A stretch of DNA of 28,381 nt from Cyanophora paradoxa (taxonomy: Eukaryota; Glaucocystophyceae; Cyanophorales; Cyanophoraceae), in contig QPMI01000360.1 in the NCBI GenBank assembly GCA_004431415.1, positions 1-28,381 of the forward strand. Direction: 5' to 3'. Position numbers and translations under genes: made by a program. Below are positions 19,729-28,381 of this stretch, one piece after another; the stretch's first letter is position 1, and each line of letters begins with the position of its first letter. A model generated the notes under the pieces. It did no database searches. It saw only the letters and a program-made list of their open reading frames with translations, and was not told the origin of the DNA.

Positions 19729-19914
19729 GCGCTAGCGCCGCTCGAGCTCGCGATCGCCGGATCGGCGCCCGGCCCAGCGCCGGGCCAGCGGCGCCCAGCG
19801 CGCGCGCTAGCGGCGTAGCGCTATCATAGTATTACGCCGCTATGGCTAGCGCTATACTAGTAGCGCTAGCGCCGGCCCAGCGCTAGCGCCCGGCGGCCGG
19901 CCCAGCGCTAGCGC
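19729..19914. repeat. Cluster of gcgctagcgc palindromes
   Basis: The perfect 10-base palindrome gcgctagcgc occurs at 19729-19738, 19863-19872, 19880-19889 and 19905-19914, with near copies between. The arms gctagcgct (19845-19853) and agcgctagc (19862-19870) form a further inverted repeat with an 8-base gap. Confidence 0.85.
19808..19842. repeat. Hairpin, 10-base stem and 15-base loop
   Basis: Arms tagcggcgta (19808-19817) and tacgccgcta (19833-19842) are exact reverse complements. The loop-stem boundary contains tagtattac (19827-19835), identical to the replication-origin nonamer of circoviruses and nanoviruses, but no Rep gene is present nearby. The function is unknown. Confidence 0.7.
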
Positions 19915-20320
19915 CGGCGGCGCGGCGCCGGCGCCGCGCGCGCGCGCACGCGCGCGCAGCGCTTCCGAACTTGAACGTTCGGGATCCGAAGTTCGGCGCT
20001 GCCTCAGCCTGCCTGCAGCTGCAAGCTGCCGCAGAGGATGATCATCGAGCTTAGCAATATAGAATCCTCGATGACTCAGTGATCTTATAGCTATATAGTG
20101 GTATCAAAGTCTCTCACTACTACTGGAGTAACTGGACTACTAGCACTCAGCAGTGACTGGTAGTACTGGTCTGCCAGGGGTCTGAGTGGTCTCCCAGGCA
20201 CCGTGAGCCTGGCGTGAGGCACGTGTCCCCCGCACGTCCGACGGTCTCTTAAGCTTCTGCAATCTGCGCATGCATATATGCTATAGCGCATCGCCGAGTC
20301 GTATATATATACGTTACATT

Positions 20321-20370
20321 ATACTATGATAACACGTATACCGTAGTATACGTAGTACGTATCATAGTAT
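20321..20370. repeat. Nested hairpin (potential cruciform)
   Basis: Outer arms atactatgata (20321-20331) and tatcatagtat (20360-20370) are exact reverse complements. An inner pair, cgtatac (20335-20341) and gtatacg (20346-20352), nests inside. The 11-mer tatcatagtat also occurs at 19822-19832 within the other hairpin. It could be a regulatory site or a remnant of a small palindromic element. Confidence 0.75.
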
Positions 20371-20926
20371 GCGGGCTTTGACTCAGCCTCAAATCATCAT
20401 CTATGTATACATACGTATGCATGGCACTGCGGCATTTTGATCATGACTCTAATACCACGTCACTCTATGCATGAGGGGCAATTTTTTTGAGGCCCGAGGC
20501 ATGATTTTTGACCTTCCAAACAGCCGTTGTTTACAATTTGGAGCATGATTATTGTTGACCTTCCAAAAAGACGCCAAATTTGAATTTGATCAGCGGGGTA
20601 CGGAGCAATCTGAAAAAAAGGGAAAGGGCGCGCGCGAGCCCGAAAGGCAAGGGCGCCTGCGATGGCAGCGGACAGAGTCTCGCACAGGCGTGCGCAACGA
20701 AACATCGTCGAAGAAGCGCCAGTGCGGAGCGCCATCGAAGCAGCGCGTCTCCGAGGCTCAGCTGCAGCTTCGCCGGTCGGACGAGCCAGAACGCGTGCGC
20801 AAGCGCGGAGCGATTCGGCGAAGGACTTCTTGATCGGAGGTGCGCCGAGCTACTCCGCCCATACGGCTGTTGCGCCTTAGCCAGACTAACCCGTGAACGT
20901 AGGAAGTCAAGGCATACACGTAGCGA

Positions 20927-23900
20927 ATGGCAGGCGTCGTCGGACCTTGCCCGGTGCGTGAGCACGTGGCGCCTCGCCTCGCGCCGCGCGCGCGCGGTGC
21001 GCAACCGCGCCGACTGCCCAATTCTTATATATATATCGCCTTGTTCTTCAGCCGGGCGTCACTGAACTTGCCCAAGTCGACGTATCTCCCGTCGACTGGA
21101 TCGCCGCTCACGGCGTCGACACCCTGGAGATCAATCAGCAGGGTGCGGATTTCTCTGTAGTCGCTCTCGCTGTCGATCTGAAGCGCCGCGCGCAGCGTGC
21201 CGGCTGAGCCTGCAGCTCGCGGGCATCCAGGCGCAGCTCGACGGCGTGTCCGCGCTCGCCAATGGCTCGTTGACCCGCGCCGTCGCCGAGGACAACCACG
21301 CATGGATGCTCACGGTGCCTTCCTGTATCTTGCCGTGAACTTGAGCCCGCGGGTTCCTCAAATTCCACTTTCTCCTGCGCAGAACGGCTTCCTCGTCTTC
21401 TTCCTTCAGCTTGGCTTCGCCGCCCTCACCGCCGGCTGCGTTCGCGCCAAGAACGTGCGCGCGAACTGTCCCCCTGCCCACCCCGCGAGCCGCTTCGCGC
21501 CTTCCCCTCACAGAGAGGGAACCGCAGTTGAAGAACGTCCTGATGAAGAACGTGATCGGTGGGTCACTTGCAGCTTCGTCGGTTGAGCGATCAAGTGTTT
21601 TTGTGCATGCGCTAACAGCTTCTCCTGCCAGACGCCTGCTTCGGAGCCATCGCCTGGTGGCTGGTCCGCCCCGCTTCCGCCCGGCGCCCCGGCCCGGGTC
21701 TCGCCGCCCGCCCGCGCCCGCTGAGGCACAGCTGCTCAGGTCGGCTTCGGCATCGCGTACGGGGACGGGGTGAACGGCAACGGCTTCCTTGGCACCAAGG
21801 ACTACGTCCTCTCGAACGTGCCCGGGACGTACTACGGTCCGCCGCGCCGCCGCGCTCCCGCCGTCTGGCGCGTTCGGCTGCTGAGCTAGTGCCGCACGTG
21901 CGCGCAGGCGGCGGCGACCGGCACGCGTTCTGGTTCTTCCAGTGGGCTTTCAGGTGCGCGAGCCGCCGGCCCGCCCGAGCGGGCGGCCGGGCGCGCGCCT
22001 CGCCTTCATCAACCCGCGGCCCTGACGAGCGAGCGCGCCCCGGCGCAGCGCAACGGCGGCCACCATCGTGAGCGGGGCCGTCGCCGAGCGCATCAAGTTT
22101 GAGGCCTACCTGGTGCGCCCGCCCCCGCGCGAGCCCGAGGACTCGCTGCGGCTCCGGCTGGGCGGCCCGACCGACCGATCAAATCGCGATTAGATCTTCA
22201 CGTTCCTCTGCTCGGGCTGGATCTACCCCGTCATCGCGCACTGGGGCTGGTCCGACTCGGGATGGCTCTCGGCCTTCCGCGCCACCGTGCAGCCCGACGG
22301 CTCCACCCGCTTCGACCCGCTCGGCGGCTCCGGCCTCTTCGACTTCGCCGGTGCGCTCGCATTCAAGTATTCGAATTTCAAACCCGCTGGGACTACCCCC
22401 CCCCCCCCCCCCCCCCAACTGGCGCCCCTCCCCGCACCTCCTCTCGCCCCTCGGCGGCGCGGTCTGACCACGCCCTCGTGCAGGCGGCGGCATCGTGCAC
22501 ATGGTCGGAGGCTTCGCGGCGATCGTGCGCGGCCCCGGCCCGGGCCGCATGCCTCGCTGCGCCTGACTCGCTCGCCCCCGCGGCGCGGCAGGCGGCGGCG
22601 TACGTCCTCGGGCCCCGCGTCGGCCGCTTCGACTCGAGGACCGGCAAGCCCCTCCCGATGCCGCAGGTCCGTCCGCCCCCGCCCCAGGCTCAGCTCCGAG
22701 TACCCCGCGCGGCGCTCGCTCGCCCAACCGGCCCCTGGCCGGCAGTACTCGTACATGTGGGCGACGGCGGGTACGCTGATTATCTGGTTTGGCTTCTACG
22801 GCTTCAACTGCGGCAGCACGCTGGCGGTGACTGCGACCTCGTTCGCTTCGTATGCATCAAGATGCGCTTCTCACTTCCGCTCGCCTCAGGTGCACCTCGG
22901 GGACCGCGCGACCGTCACCGCCGGCCGCGTCGCCATCAACACCACCCTCTCCGGTACCCCCGCCCCGCCCCGCCCCGCCCTCCCGCCTCGTGCGTCGCTC
23001 ACCGTCGCGTCAGCGGCCGCGGGGGCCATGATGGGCCTCGTCATCTCGAAGGTATTCCTCAAGGTGCGAGCCCTCTCCCAGGACGCTCAGAGCTGCCGGC
23101 GCCGCCGCCGCCACGGACGGGCCTCACGCCTGGGGCAGATCTACGACGGCGGCCTCATGAACAACTGCCTTCTGGCCGGCCTCGTGGCGAGCACCTCGGG
23201 CTGCGCGCTCATGGAGCCCTGGGCGGCCGTCATCACCGGCGCCGTCGCCGCCTGGTTCTACTACGGCGCCTCCAACCTGGCGCTCAAGCTCAAGATCGAC
23301 GACCCGCTCGACGCCTTCGCGGTGCACGGCGGGGGCGGTATGTGGGCTCTCATCTCCGTCGCCTTCTTCGGTACCCCCCTCCAAGCTCTTCCCGCCTCGA
23401 ACCCGCTGATGCCGACGCCCCGCCCCGCCCCGCAGCCAAGGGCTCCCACATCCAGGACGTCTACGGCATCGACTACGCGTGCGCGCGCCCGCCGGACCCG
23501 CTAAAGTTGACCCCCCCCTCGCGAACTCTCCCCCGACTCCGCCCCCGCCTCGGGCCTTGCGCAGGCCCAAGCACGGCGTCATCTACGGCGGCTCGAGCAT
23601 GATCGGCCTCCAGTTCCTGGGCCTCGGTGAGATTCGAACCCGGAGTCCAAAATTAGATCCAGAGGGGCGGCCCCGGGGCCGCGGCCGTCCCCTTCGATCC
23701 GACGCGCCCTCTCTGACGCGTTCTCTCTGGCGCAGTGGTGATCGCGGCGTGGGCGTTCGGGCACAGCTTCGCCATCTTCTCCGTCCTGAAGATGACCGTG
23801 CGTACCCCGCCCCCGCCCCGCCCCGCGCCGCGCTCTTCTCCTCCTCTTAGCGCGCTCGTGCGGTTCGACAGATCGGGATCCGCGTGCCGGCGTGGCAGGA

Positions 23901-24150
23901 GCAGGAGGGCATGGACTTCAGCAAGCACGGGGGGTACAGCGAGCAGCACATGGAGGCGCTCGAGAAGGGGATGTACGGGCAGGGCGCCTACGTCACGGAC
24001 TCCCGGGAGGAGTCCGTGCACGGTCCCAAGTCCTCGGCCCTCCAGGCCGCCATGGCCAACGGTACCCCTCCCGGCCTTGGGTGCACTGGTACCCCCGTGC
24101 CGCTTACGCCGCCGCGTCCAGGTCAGGGGTCGACCGTCGTAAAGCTCTGA
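20927..24150 (+). CDS. AMT: AMT-family ammonium transporter
   Basis: Membrane ammonium transporter or channel of the Amt/Mep/Rh superfamily, about 517 residues with the proposed first exon. Visible blocks: NHAWMLT then FLVFFLQLGFAALTAG (M1), VGFGIAYGDGVNGNGFLG, FWFFQWAF, ATIVSGAVAERIKFEAY, CSGWIYPVIAHWGWSDSGWL, then the twin-His pore motifs in GGGIVHMVGGFAA (about 213) and DAFAVHGGGGMWALISVAFF (about 374), both His kept. WFGFYGFNCGSTLA and GGLMNNCLLAGLVASTSGCA complete the core. The hydrophilic tail contains FSKHGGYSEQHMEALEKGMY. All identified introns are GT-AG, unlike the neighbours. From 21216 onward the gene model is firm. The start is inferred: MAGVVGPCP at 20927-20953 ends at a gtgcgt donor in the right phase. 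The usual Glu of the LEAG motif in M1 is Thr here. Confidence 0.93.
21040..21177 (-). other. Orphan exon-like frame of 46 codons
   Basis: On the minus strand an open frame is flanked by cttcag and by a GC-type donor (aag then gcgata), both in phase 0. It codes 46 residues including DSESDYREIRTLLIDLQG and VDGRYVDLGKFSDARL. About four fifths of its third codon positions are G or C, as in real exons of this window, and more than in the competing plus-strand frame. I do not recognise the family. It sits in the proposed first intron of the ammonium transporter and has no partner exons that I could find. It may be part of a nested antisense gene, a relic, or chance. Confidence 0.35.
22396..22416 (+). 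repeat. Poly-C tract in intron
   Basis: Twenty-one C in the transporter intron between the exons ending at 22350 and starting at 22484, on the sense strand as in the other genes. Confidence 0.85.
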
Positions 24151-24802
24151 TCAGTCTGATCTGATCTGATCCTCGAGATACCTCGCGCCGACTGGCAGCG
24201 GTACCCCTTGCAATTGGGCCTCGAATTCCGAATGTACATGTTCTATAGCTAGATCTGTCCGACGGTCCTCGGTGTAGACTACCGCAGTTTTCGGATGCTG
24301 TGCCGACCCAGGCCTGATCTTCTTAGGTCATGATTAACGCGACCCGATCGCGCATCATATTTGAATGTACTTCAAGGCTTCAGTCACCAGTCTTAGTTCT
24401 CAGTACTATTATCTTTAGCAGGTTTTATAATTATTCTTAGGCGCTGTGCGTCCGAACCCTCGATTCGCTGCGAGTCCAGCGTACAGCTTCAAAGTAAATT
24501 TTCATCACGATGTATATGAAGACCCAGAGTGTTTTCTCTTCCAGTTAGTACGATATCGATATGCGCGCATATCTCCCTGAACTTGTACTTGTGTTTCCAA
24601 ATGCGATGCCGTTCGTTCTAGCGCCAGCCGGCGCCAGACAACTTGGCAACCCCCGCGCGCGCCAGAGCCTCCGGATCCGGGTCCGGCGGGGTGGCCAGCT
24701 GCAGAGGCACTCAGCGGCTATTGCTATATTCAGAAGCCATCTTCCGCGGCCGGTACAGGTATTAGTTATATTCAATTTACAGGGCGGCTCAGGATCGCCG
24801 AG
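24151..24802. other. Convergent intergenic region between transporter and trehalose genes
   Basis: It follows the transporter stop (24148-24150) and precedes, on the other strand, the trehalose gene stop (24803-24805). It begins with tgatctgatctgatcc-type repeats at about 24150-24171, then becomes AT-richer. No exon-like frame is supported. Both 3' untranslated regions should lie here; no certain polyadenylation signal was seen. Confidence 0.75.
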
Positions 24803-27800
24803 TCAAGCGCCGGTGAGGCGGGCGAGGAGGCCGCGCACTGTCCCCGCGTCGCGCAGGCGGCAGGCTCCCGCCGACGAGCCCGGAGCCGCCCGCCGCGGGG
24901 GCCCCACCTGCAGCAATGCAATGCAACATCGGCGCAGAGCGGGGCGCGGCGGAGGCGGTGGGGCGAGAACTAGAAGGCGGGGCGTTCTCGACCTGGCAGG
25001 GGAAGTGGGGTACGCCGGCGGCGGCGGCCCACTCGGCGGCCGCCGCCTCCACCTCCGCCCACTCGGCGCCGCCCCCGACGCTCAGCACCGCCGCCACCTG
25101 CGCGAACCGCCAATTCGCTGAGCGACGAATGCGAATCGAAGCTGCGCGCCGCGCCCGCCCGCCCGCTCGCGGCGCGCACGCGGGCGGCGTCGCGATCGCG
25201 ATCGGCGAGGAGGTCTGCGAGGAGGGCGCGGACGGCGGCCGCCTCGGACGCCCCCCGCGCCTTCACCGTCACCGCCGCCCGCTCCGACCGCACCTGAGGC
25301 CGGGCCGTCACCCAGGGGCGGGGGCTGGGGCGGGGGCGGGCGGGGGTACGGCGCACGACGTCGGCGTGGGCGTTCGCGAGGGTCGCACCCAGCACGTCGG
25401 CCGCCTCCGCCGCCTGGCCCCGCGCGCCCGGCCCCGGACGCCCGCAGCGTCGGCAACGGGACCTTAAGCCTAACTTAAATAAGGCGGACCTGCCACGCCC
25501 CAAAATCCGGGTCCGCAGCGCTGCAGACGCCCCGCGTCGGCAGGGGCCTCTGGAGAGGGGCGGGGGGCAGGTCCGGGGAGGGCGCAAGCGCACCCGTACC
25601 GCCAGACGAGGGCCGCGTCCTGTACCTGTACCCCCCTCCCAATCTAAGTCTGGAGCGGGGCGGGGGAACACTGCGGGGCGTGCCTCGAGGGTCGAGCCGG
25701 GGGTACGCTCCGCGTACGTCTGCGGGGGCGGCCGTCGGGGCCGGCCACCGGGCTCAGGGGGCCGGGGTTACTGGCGGTCGGACCTGCAGGATGGCCGCGG
25801 CGGGTCCCATCCACGCCTGCCGCGAGGCGCTCGCAGGGGGGCCCAGCTCGCGCCACGCCGCCCCGGGCCCCAGGGCCTGCCGCGGTAAAATCAAAGGGCG
25901 GGCGGGCGGGGGCAAGGCGGGGCGGTCGGGCCTTCGCGCGGGAGCCGTGCTCGGCGACGAGGGCGGCGCCCGTCTCGCCGAGCCACGCCTCGAGCAGCCG
26001 AGCCGGCCTCTCGCTGCTGCGCCGGCGTCAGGCGCGAAGGCGAGGGGCGGGCAGGCGGGCGAGCCTGCAGACGAGGATGGCGAGGCCGCGGGCTGAGAGG
26101 AGGGAGAGCAGGGCGCGCAGCTCGGCGTCCGGCGCCGCCAGCTCCTCCACGTCCTGCGGGCGAGGGGCCGCCGTGGGCAGAGCTTGAGGGCGCGTGGGCG
26201 GGCGGGCGGGCGGGCGCGCGCACCTGCGGGTCAACGAGGGCCCCGTCGTACTGGAGCAGGAGCACGGCCGCCGGGGCGCGCCCAGCGGCCCCGCCCCGCC
26301 GACGCCGCCGCCCCCGGCGACGCCGACGCGAAGGCCGTGAGGATGCTGGAGAGGTCCTGGGCGTACGCCAGAGCGCCGCCCGAGGCGCCGCCGCCGGCGC
26401 CGGCGAGCCGCGCGTGCGCCTGAGAGGCCGGCCCATCCGCCGGCGCGCTGCGTTTTGGGCCCCGGCCCGGCCCGACGTCAGCGCCGCTGAAGCGAAGGGC
26501 GCGGGGCGGGCCGGCGGGGCGGGCCGGGGCGCACGGGGCGAGGATGGCGTCGATCTGGGAGCGGGCCCAGCGGTCGGCCGTGTGCGCCAGGATGTGCGCT
26601 CGAATCGCCGCCTGCGCGCGCACTCCCCGTCAAACGAGCGGAGGGAAGCGGGGCGGGGCGGGGCGGGGCGGGGCGGACGGCGCGGCGGGCGCGCTCGGCG
26701 TCGGGCATCTCGAGGGCCGCCGCCAGCGCCCACGCCGTCTGCGGGGCGACGAGGGCCCCCGCTCATGTACGGCCGCGGGGGTTTCGAGTAGAAGCTTGAG
26801 GGGGGCCCGGGGGCCGGGCGGACCCCCTCGGCGTCCCAAGGGTTGACGCGGAGGGCGTCGGCGAGGGACTTAGCCGCCCCCGCGAACTCGGAGATCACCA
26901 GCGCCGGCGGCGCCGAGCCGGGGGGGCGCCCTGCCGTCCGAGGGTTCGGGCGGGTCCGGGGTCGCCCGGGGGCGTGCACGTGTGTACGCGCACGGGCACA
27001 GGCGGCCAGGATGAACGCGTGCGGCGAAAGGTTCATGCCTGCGCGCGCGCGGGGCGGCGCCGTTCGCGCTCGCGTTTCGTACGTTCCGTGGCCCGCAGGG
27101 CCCCGGGCCGGCGCCGGCCCCCGCACCGTCGCGGAGGGGGGTAGTCAGAAACACGTCCGCGTGCTCGAAAAGCGAGGCCTGCGGGGTACGCCTGAGGGCG
27201 CAGCGGCGGAGGGCGGGGCGGGTGCGGGGGAGTGGGGGGGGGGGGGAAGGGGGGGGAAGGGGGGGGAAAGGGGGGGTGGTGGGGGGCTGGGAGGGGCTGG
27301 GAACACGTTGCGAGCTCTGACCTGCTCGTTCCCCGAGAGGGTCTGGCCGGGGAGCCAGCGAGTGAGTCTCGAGCGCGCGGACGGACATGAAATGCGCGGG
27401 GCGGGGGCCCGAAGGCGAGGGGGTACGGGCCTACCCGCTCGATGTACAGGATGGGGCTGAACTCGGGCGTGGCGCAGGCCCCGTTGATGCGCCCCACCTG
27501 CGCATGCAGCGGTTGATGTGAGCGTCTAGCGCATCGGATTCTTCGGGGCGGGGGCGAGCATGAGGAGAGATATGATATGCGGAGAGAGATCGAGTCGAGC
27601 TGGAGGCGCGCGCGTTTGGCGCATCGGATTCTTCAAGCTTATTGATTGGCAGGGAGACGCAGCCCTGCTAGGCCTCTGGATCCAGAGGCGAGGGCGCGCG
27701 ATCGCTGTGCCGACGGCGGGCGCGCCATCTAGAGGAGGGACCTTGAATCTGGATCTTAGAGGCCTATGAGGGCTGCGTCTCCGCTGCTAATTGCGGCGCG

Positions 27801-28381
27801 GACGCGCCATCTCGGTGATCTGGCGGCGGAGGCGCGCGTAGCCGACCGCCACGCCCCCGCCCTCCGACCCCGACGGCTCCGTCACCTGCGCCCATCGCGC
27901 GCGGCCGCGATCAGGAGCGGCCGAGCGAAGGCCTAGGGCCCCAGGGGGCGCGCCCTCGCGGGCCCCCTACGCCCACGCCGTCGCCCCTCGCGCCGGCTCG
28001 GGCCGGCTCGCCTGTACGAGGAGGACGCGGCCGCGCCACTTGCCGGCGTCCCGCAGCAGCATCGCCTCGAACGCCAGCAGCTGCGCCCCGGCCCTCAGCA
28101 AAGGGGCGAGGGGCCGGCCAGGGGCCCGTCGGGCGCGCCTTGTGGGGGATCCCCTTGATGAAGTCCAGCTCGTCCCAGCCCACGACGATCTGCGCGCGGG
28201 GTCCGGTCGGGCCGGGCCGGGCCGGGTCGGGTCGGCCGAAAGATGAAGGGCGGGACGGGGCGGGGCGGGGCGGGGCGGGGCGGGCCTTTAGATCGGGTTG
28301 CCGCTGGCGCAGCGCGGCGAGCCCGTCGAGGGCGCCGGAGGGCACCGCTGCCGGCGCCGCGTTGGCCGCGCCGGCAGTCCC
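24803..28381 (-). CDS. TPS: Trehalose-6-phosphate synthase/phosphatase-like protein, 5' partial
   Basis: C-terminal half of a GT20 glycosyltransferase (trehalose-6-phosphate synthase) domain fused to a HAD-type trehalose phosphatase domain, as in plant class II TPS proteins. GT20 blocks: VVGWDELDFIKGIPHK, LLAFEAMLL, WRGRVLLVQ, VGRINGACATPEFSPI, PLRDGMNLSPHAF, LVISEFAGAAKSL with LRVNPWD, HILAHTADRWA. Phosphatase blocks: LLLQYDGALV, LLEAWLGETGAALVAEHGSR, YAERTPGSTLEA, DAALVWRYG with AADPDFGAWQ, AVLSVGGGAEWAEVE, and a tail ending LRDAGTVRGLLARLTGA. Key residues differ: the Arg of GVDRLDYIKG is Glu, the KE after DGMNL is HA, the phosphatase nucleophile (LDYDGT) is Gln, and the GDDRSDE block is GGGAEWA. 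Catalysis is therefore doubtful; a regulatory or sensor role is inferred. The 5' half lies beyond the window. At least six of its introns start with GC. Confidence 0.87.
27220..27285 (-). repeat. G-rich (sense C-rich) tract in intron
   Basis: Repeated plus-strand runs of seven to ten G separated by aa or a single base lie in the intron upstream, on the sense strand, of exon 27178-27127. They read as C-rich sequence in the transcript, like the poly-C tracts of the other genes. Confidence 0.75.
27498..27807 (-). other. Intron with long inverted repeat
   Basis: This 310-base GC-AG intron of the trehalose gene has arms ggagacgcagccct (about 27653-27666) and agggctgcgtctcc (about 27768-27781), which are exact reverse complements. 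The pairing extends with interruption through taggcctctggatc and its partner gatcttagaggccta. A gcgcatcggattcttc word is present twice, near 27530 and 27618. No exon is seen inside. Confidence 0.75.

Larger units (their letters stand above)
19228..20926. other. Divergent intergenic region rich in palindromes
   Basis: Between the ATG of the minus-strand ATPase (19227) and the first proposed exon of the plus-strand ammonium transporter (20927). It holds (CTG)9 at 19408-19434, a very GC-rich block at about 19590-19970 with four copies of the palindrome gcgctagcgc, hairpins at 19808-19842 and 20321-20370, and AT-rich sequence from about 20290. No convincing exon was found, although several shadow frames exist at 20550-21000. 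Both promoters should lie here. Confidence 0.7.
20927..24150 (+). other. Exon map of the ammonium transporter
   Basis: 20927-20953 (proposed start exon), 21216-21314, 21383-21454, 21528-21558, 21632-21663, 21740-21836, 21908-21953, 22049-22112, 22194-22350, 22484-22524, 22592-22666, 22746-22826, 22890-22953, 23014-23063, 23139-23370, 23436-23478, 23565-23626, 23736-23797, 23872-24061, 24122-24150. Every junction from 21314 onward keeps frame and rebuilds the family sequence. The last exon codes the tail QGSTVVKL and stops at 24148-24150. The start of exon 21216 rests on a cag acceptor at 21213-21215; an extension further upstream is possible. Confidence 0.87.
24803..28381 (-). other. Exon map of the trehalose-type gene (5' to 3' on minus)
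   Basis: 28381-28286 (5' end not in the window or unclear), 28189-28139, 28080-28012, 27885-27808, 27497-27435, 27342-27322, 27178-27127, 27038-27000, 26930-26824, 26738-26679, 26611-26535, then one or two unresolved exons ending at 26224 that code LLLQYDGALVDPQ, 26153-26065, 26016-25932, 25876-25784, 25719-25672, 25619-25594, 25520-25490, 25413-25357, 25293-25180, 25097-25014, 24907-24803. Junctions close in frame except across 26534-26225, where the linker between the two domains is not settled. GC donors follow 28286, 28139, 28012, 27808, 26065 and 25932. Confidence 0.8.

Noticed and set aside
20550-21004. Minus-strand open frame of 151 codons and overlapping plus frames
   Set aside because: Ser/Arg/Leu-rich low-information translations with no splice-consistent neighbours or motif.
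22262-23602. Plus-strand open frame of 446 codons
   Set aside because: It reads through introns and out of frame over the ammonium transporter; its composition is Arg/Pro/Ala-rich, and the spliced transporter exons explain the region.
23627-23660. tRNA-like T-arm word (ggttcgaatc on minus)
   Set aside because: The flanking bases do not form the five-pair T stem, and no acceptor or anticodon stem fits. It lies in a transporter intron.
25891-27126. Minus-strand open frame of 411 codons
   Set aside because: GC-rich read-through of trehalose gene exons and introns. It matches family motifs only in patches that lie in different frames, as expected for introns.

Overview
This is a eukaryotic nuclear segment from a GC-rich, intron-dense protist, most plausibly a marine microalga (haptophyte, pelagophyte or similar; the exact lineage is not provable from this window). 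I infer this from four protein families that are each split into dozens of short exons by introns mostly of about 50-250 bases, with a strong preference for G or C at third codon positions, no prokaryotic ribosome-binding sites or operons, and donors mostly of the form gtgcgc or gtccgc. Most long open frames in the window are shadows. The real genes appear only when short exons are joined, and nearly every junction listed keeps frame and rebuilds family motifs.

Layout. (1) 265-9513, plus: a complete P-type ATPase of the fungal/protist ENA class (P2D), an Na+ (or Na+/K+) export pump, about 49 exons and about 1,113 residues. (2) 19227-10350, minus: a complete P-type ATPase of the Na+/K+-ATPase alpha class (P2C), 47 exons, 1,095 residues; it is tail-to-tail with the first, with 836 bases between them. 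(3) About 20927-24150, plus: an AMT-family ammonium transporter, about 20 exons and about 517 residues, head-to-head with the P2C pump across about 1.7 kb rich in palindromes. (4) 28381-24803, minus, truncated at its 5' end by the window: a trehalose-6-phosphate synthase/phosphatase-like fusion protein, tail-to-tail with the transporter.

Function. Two different Na+-type pumps, an ammonium channel and a trehalose-pathway protein fit a neighbourhood for ion, nitrogen and osmotic balance in a saline cell. That grouping is inference; each gene has its own strand, and no co-regulation is shown. The trehalose protein lacks key residues of both its synthase and phosphatase active sites, so a regulatory role is more likely than catalysis.

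Unusual structure. At least 19 introns in three of the genes start with GC instead of GT, almost always after an exon ending in AG. There are micro-exons of 9, 12, 16, 18, 21 and 26 bases, one of which encodes only the DKTGTL phosphorylation loop. Several introns carry tandem copies that include a piece of the neighbouring exon and its splice site. Introns hold strand-consistent poly-C tracts and GATC-type repeats. The divergent region between genes 2 and 3 holds large palindromes, and an orphan exon-like reading frame lies on the minus strand inside the first intron proposed for the transporter.
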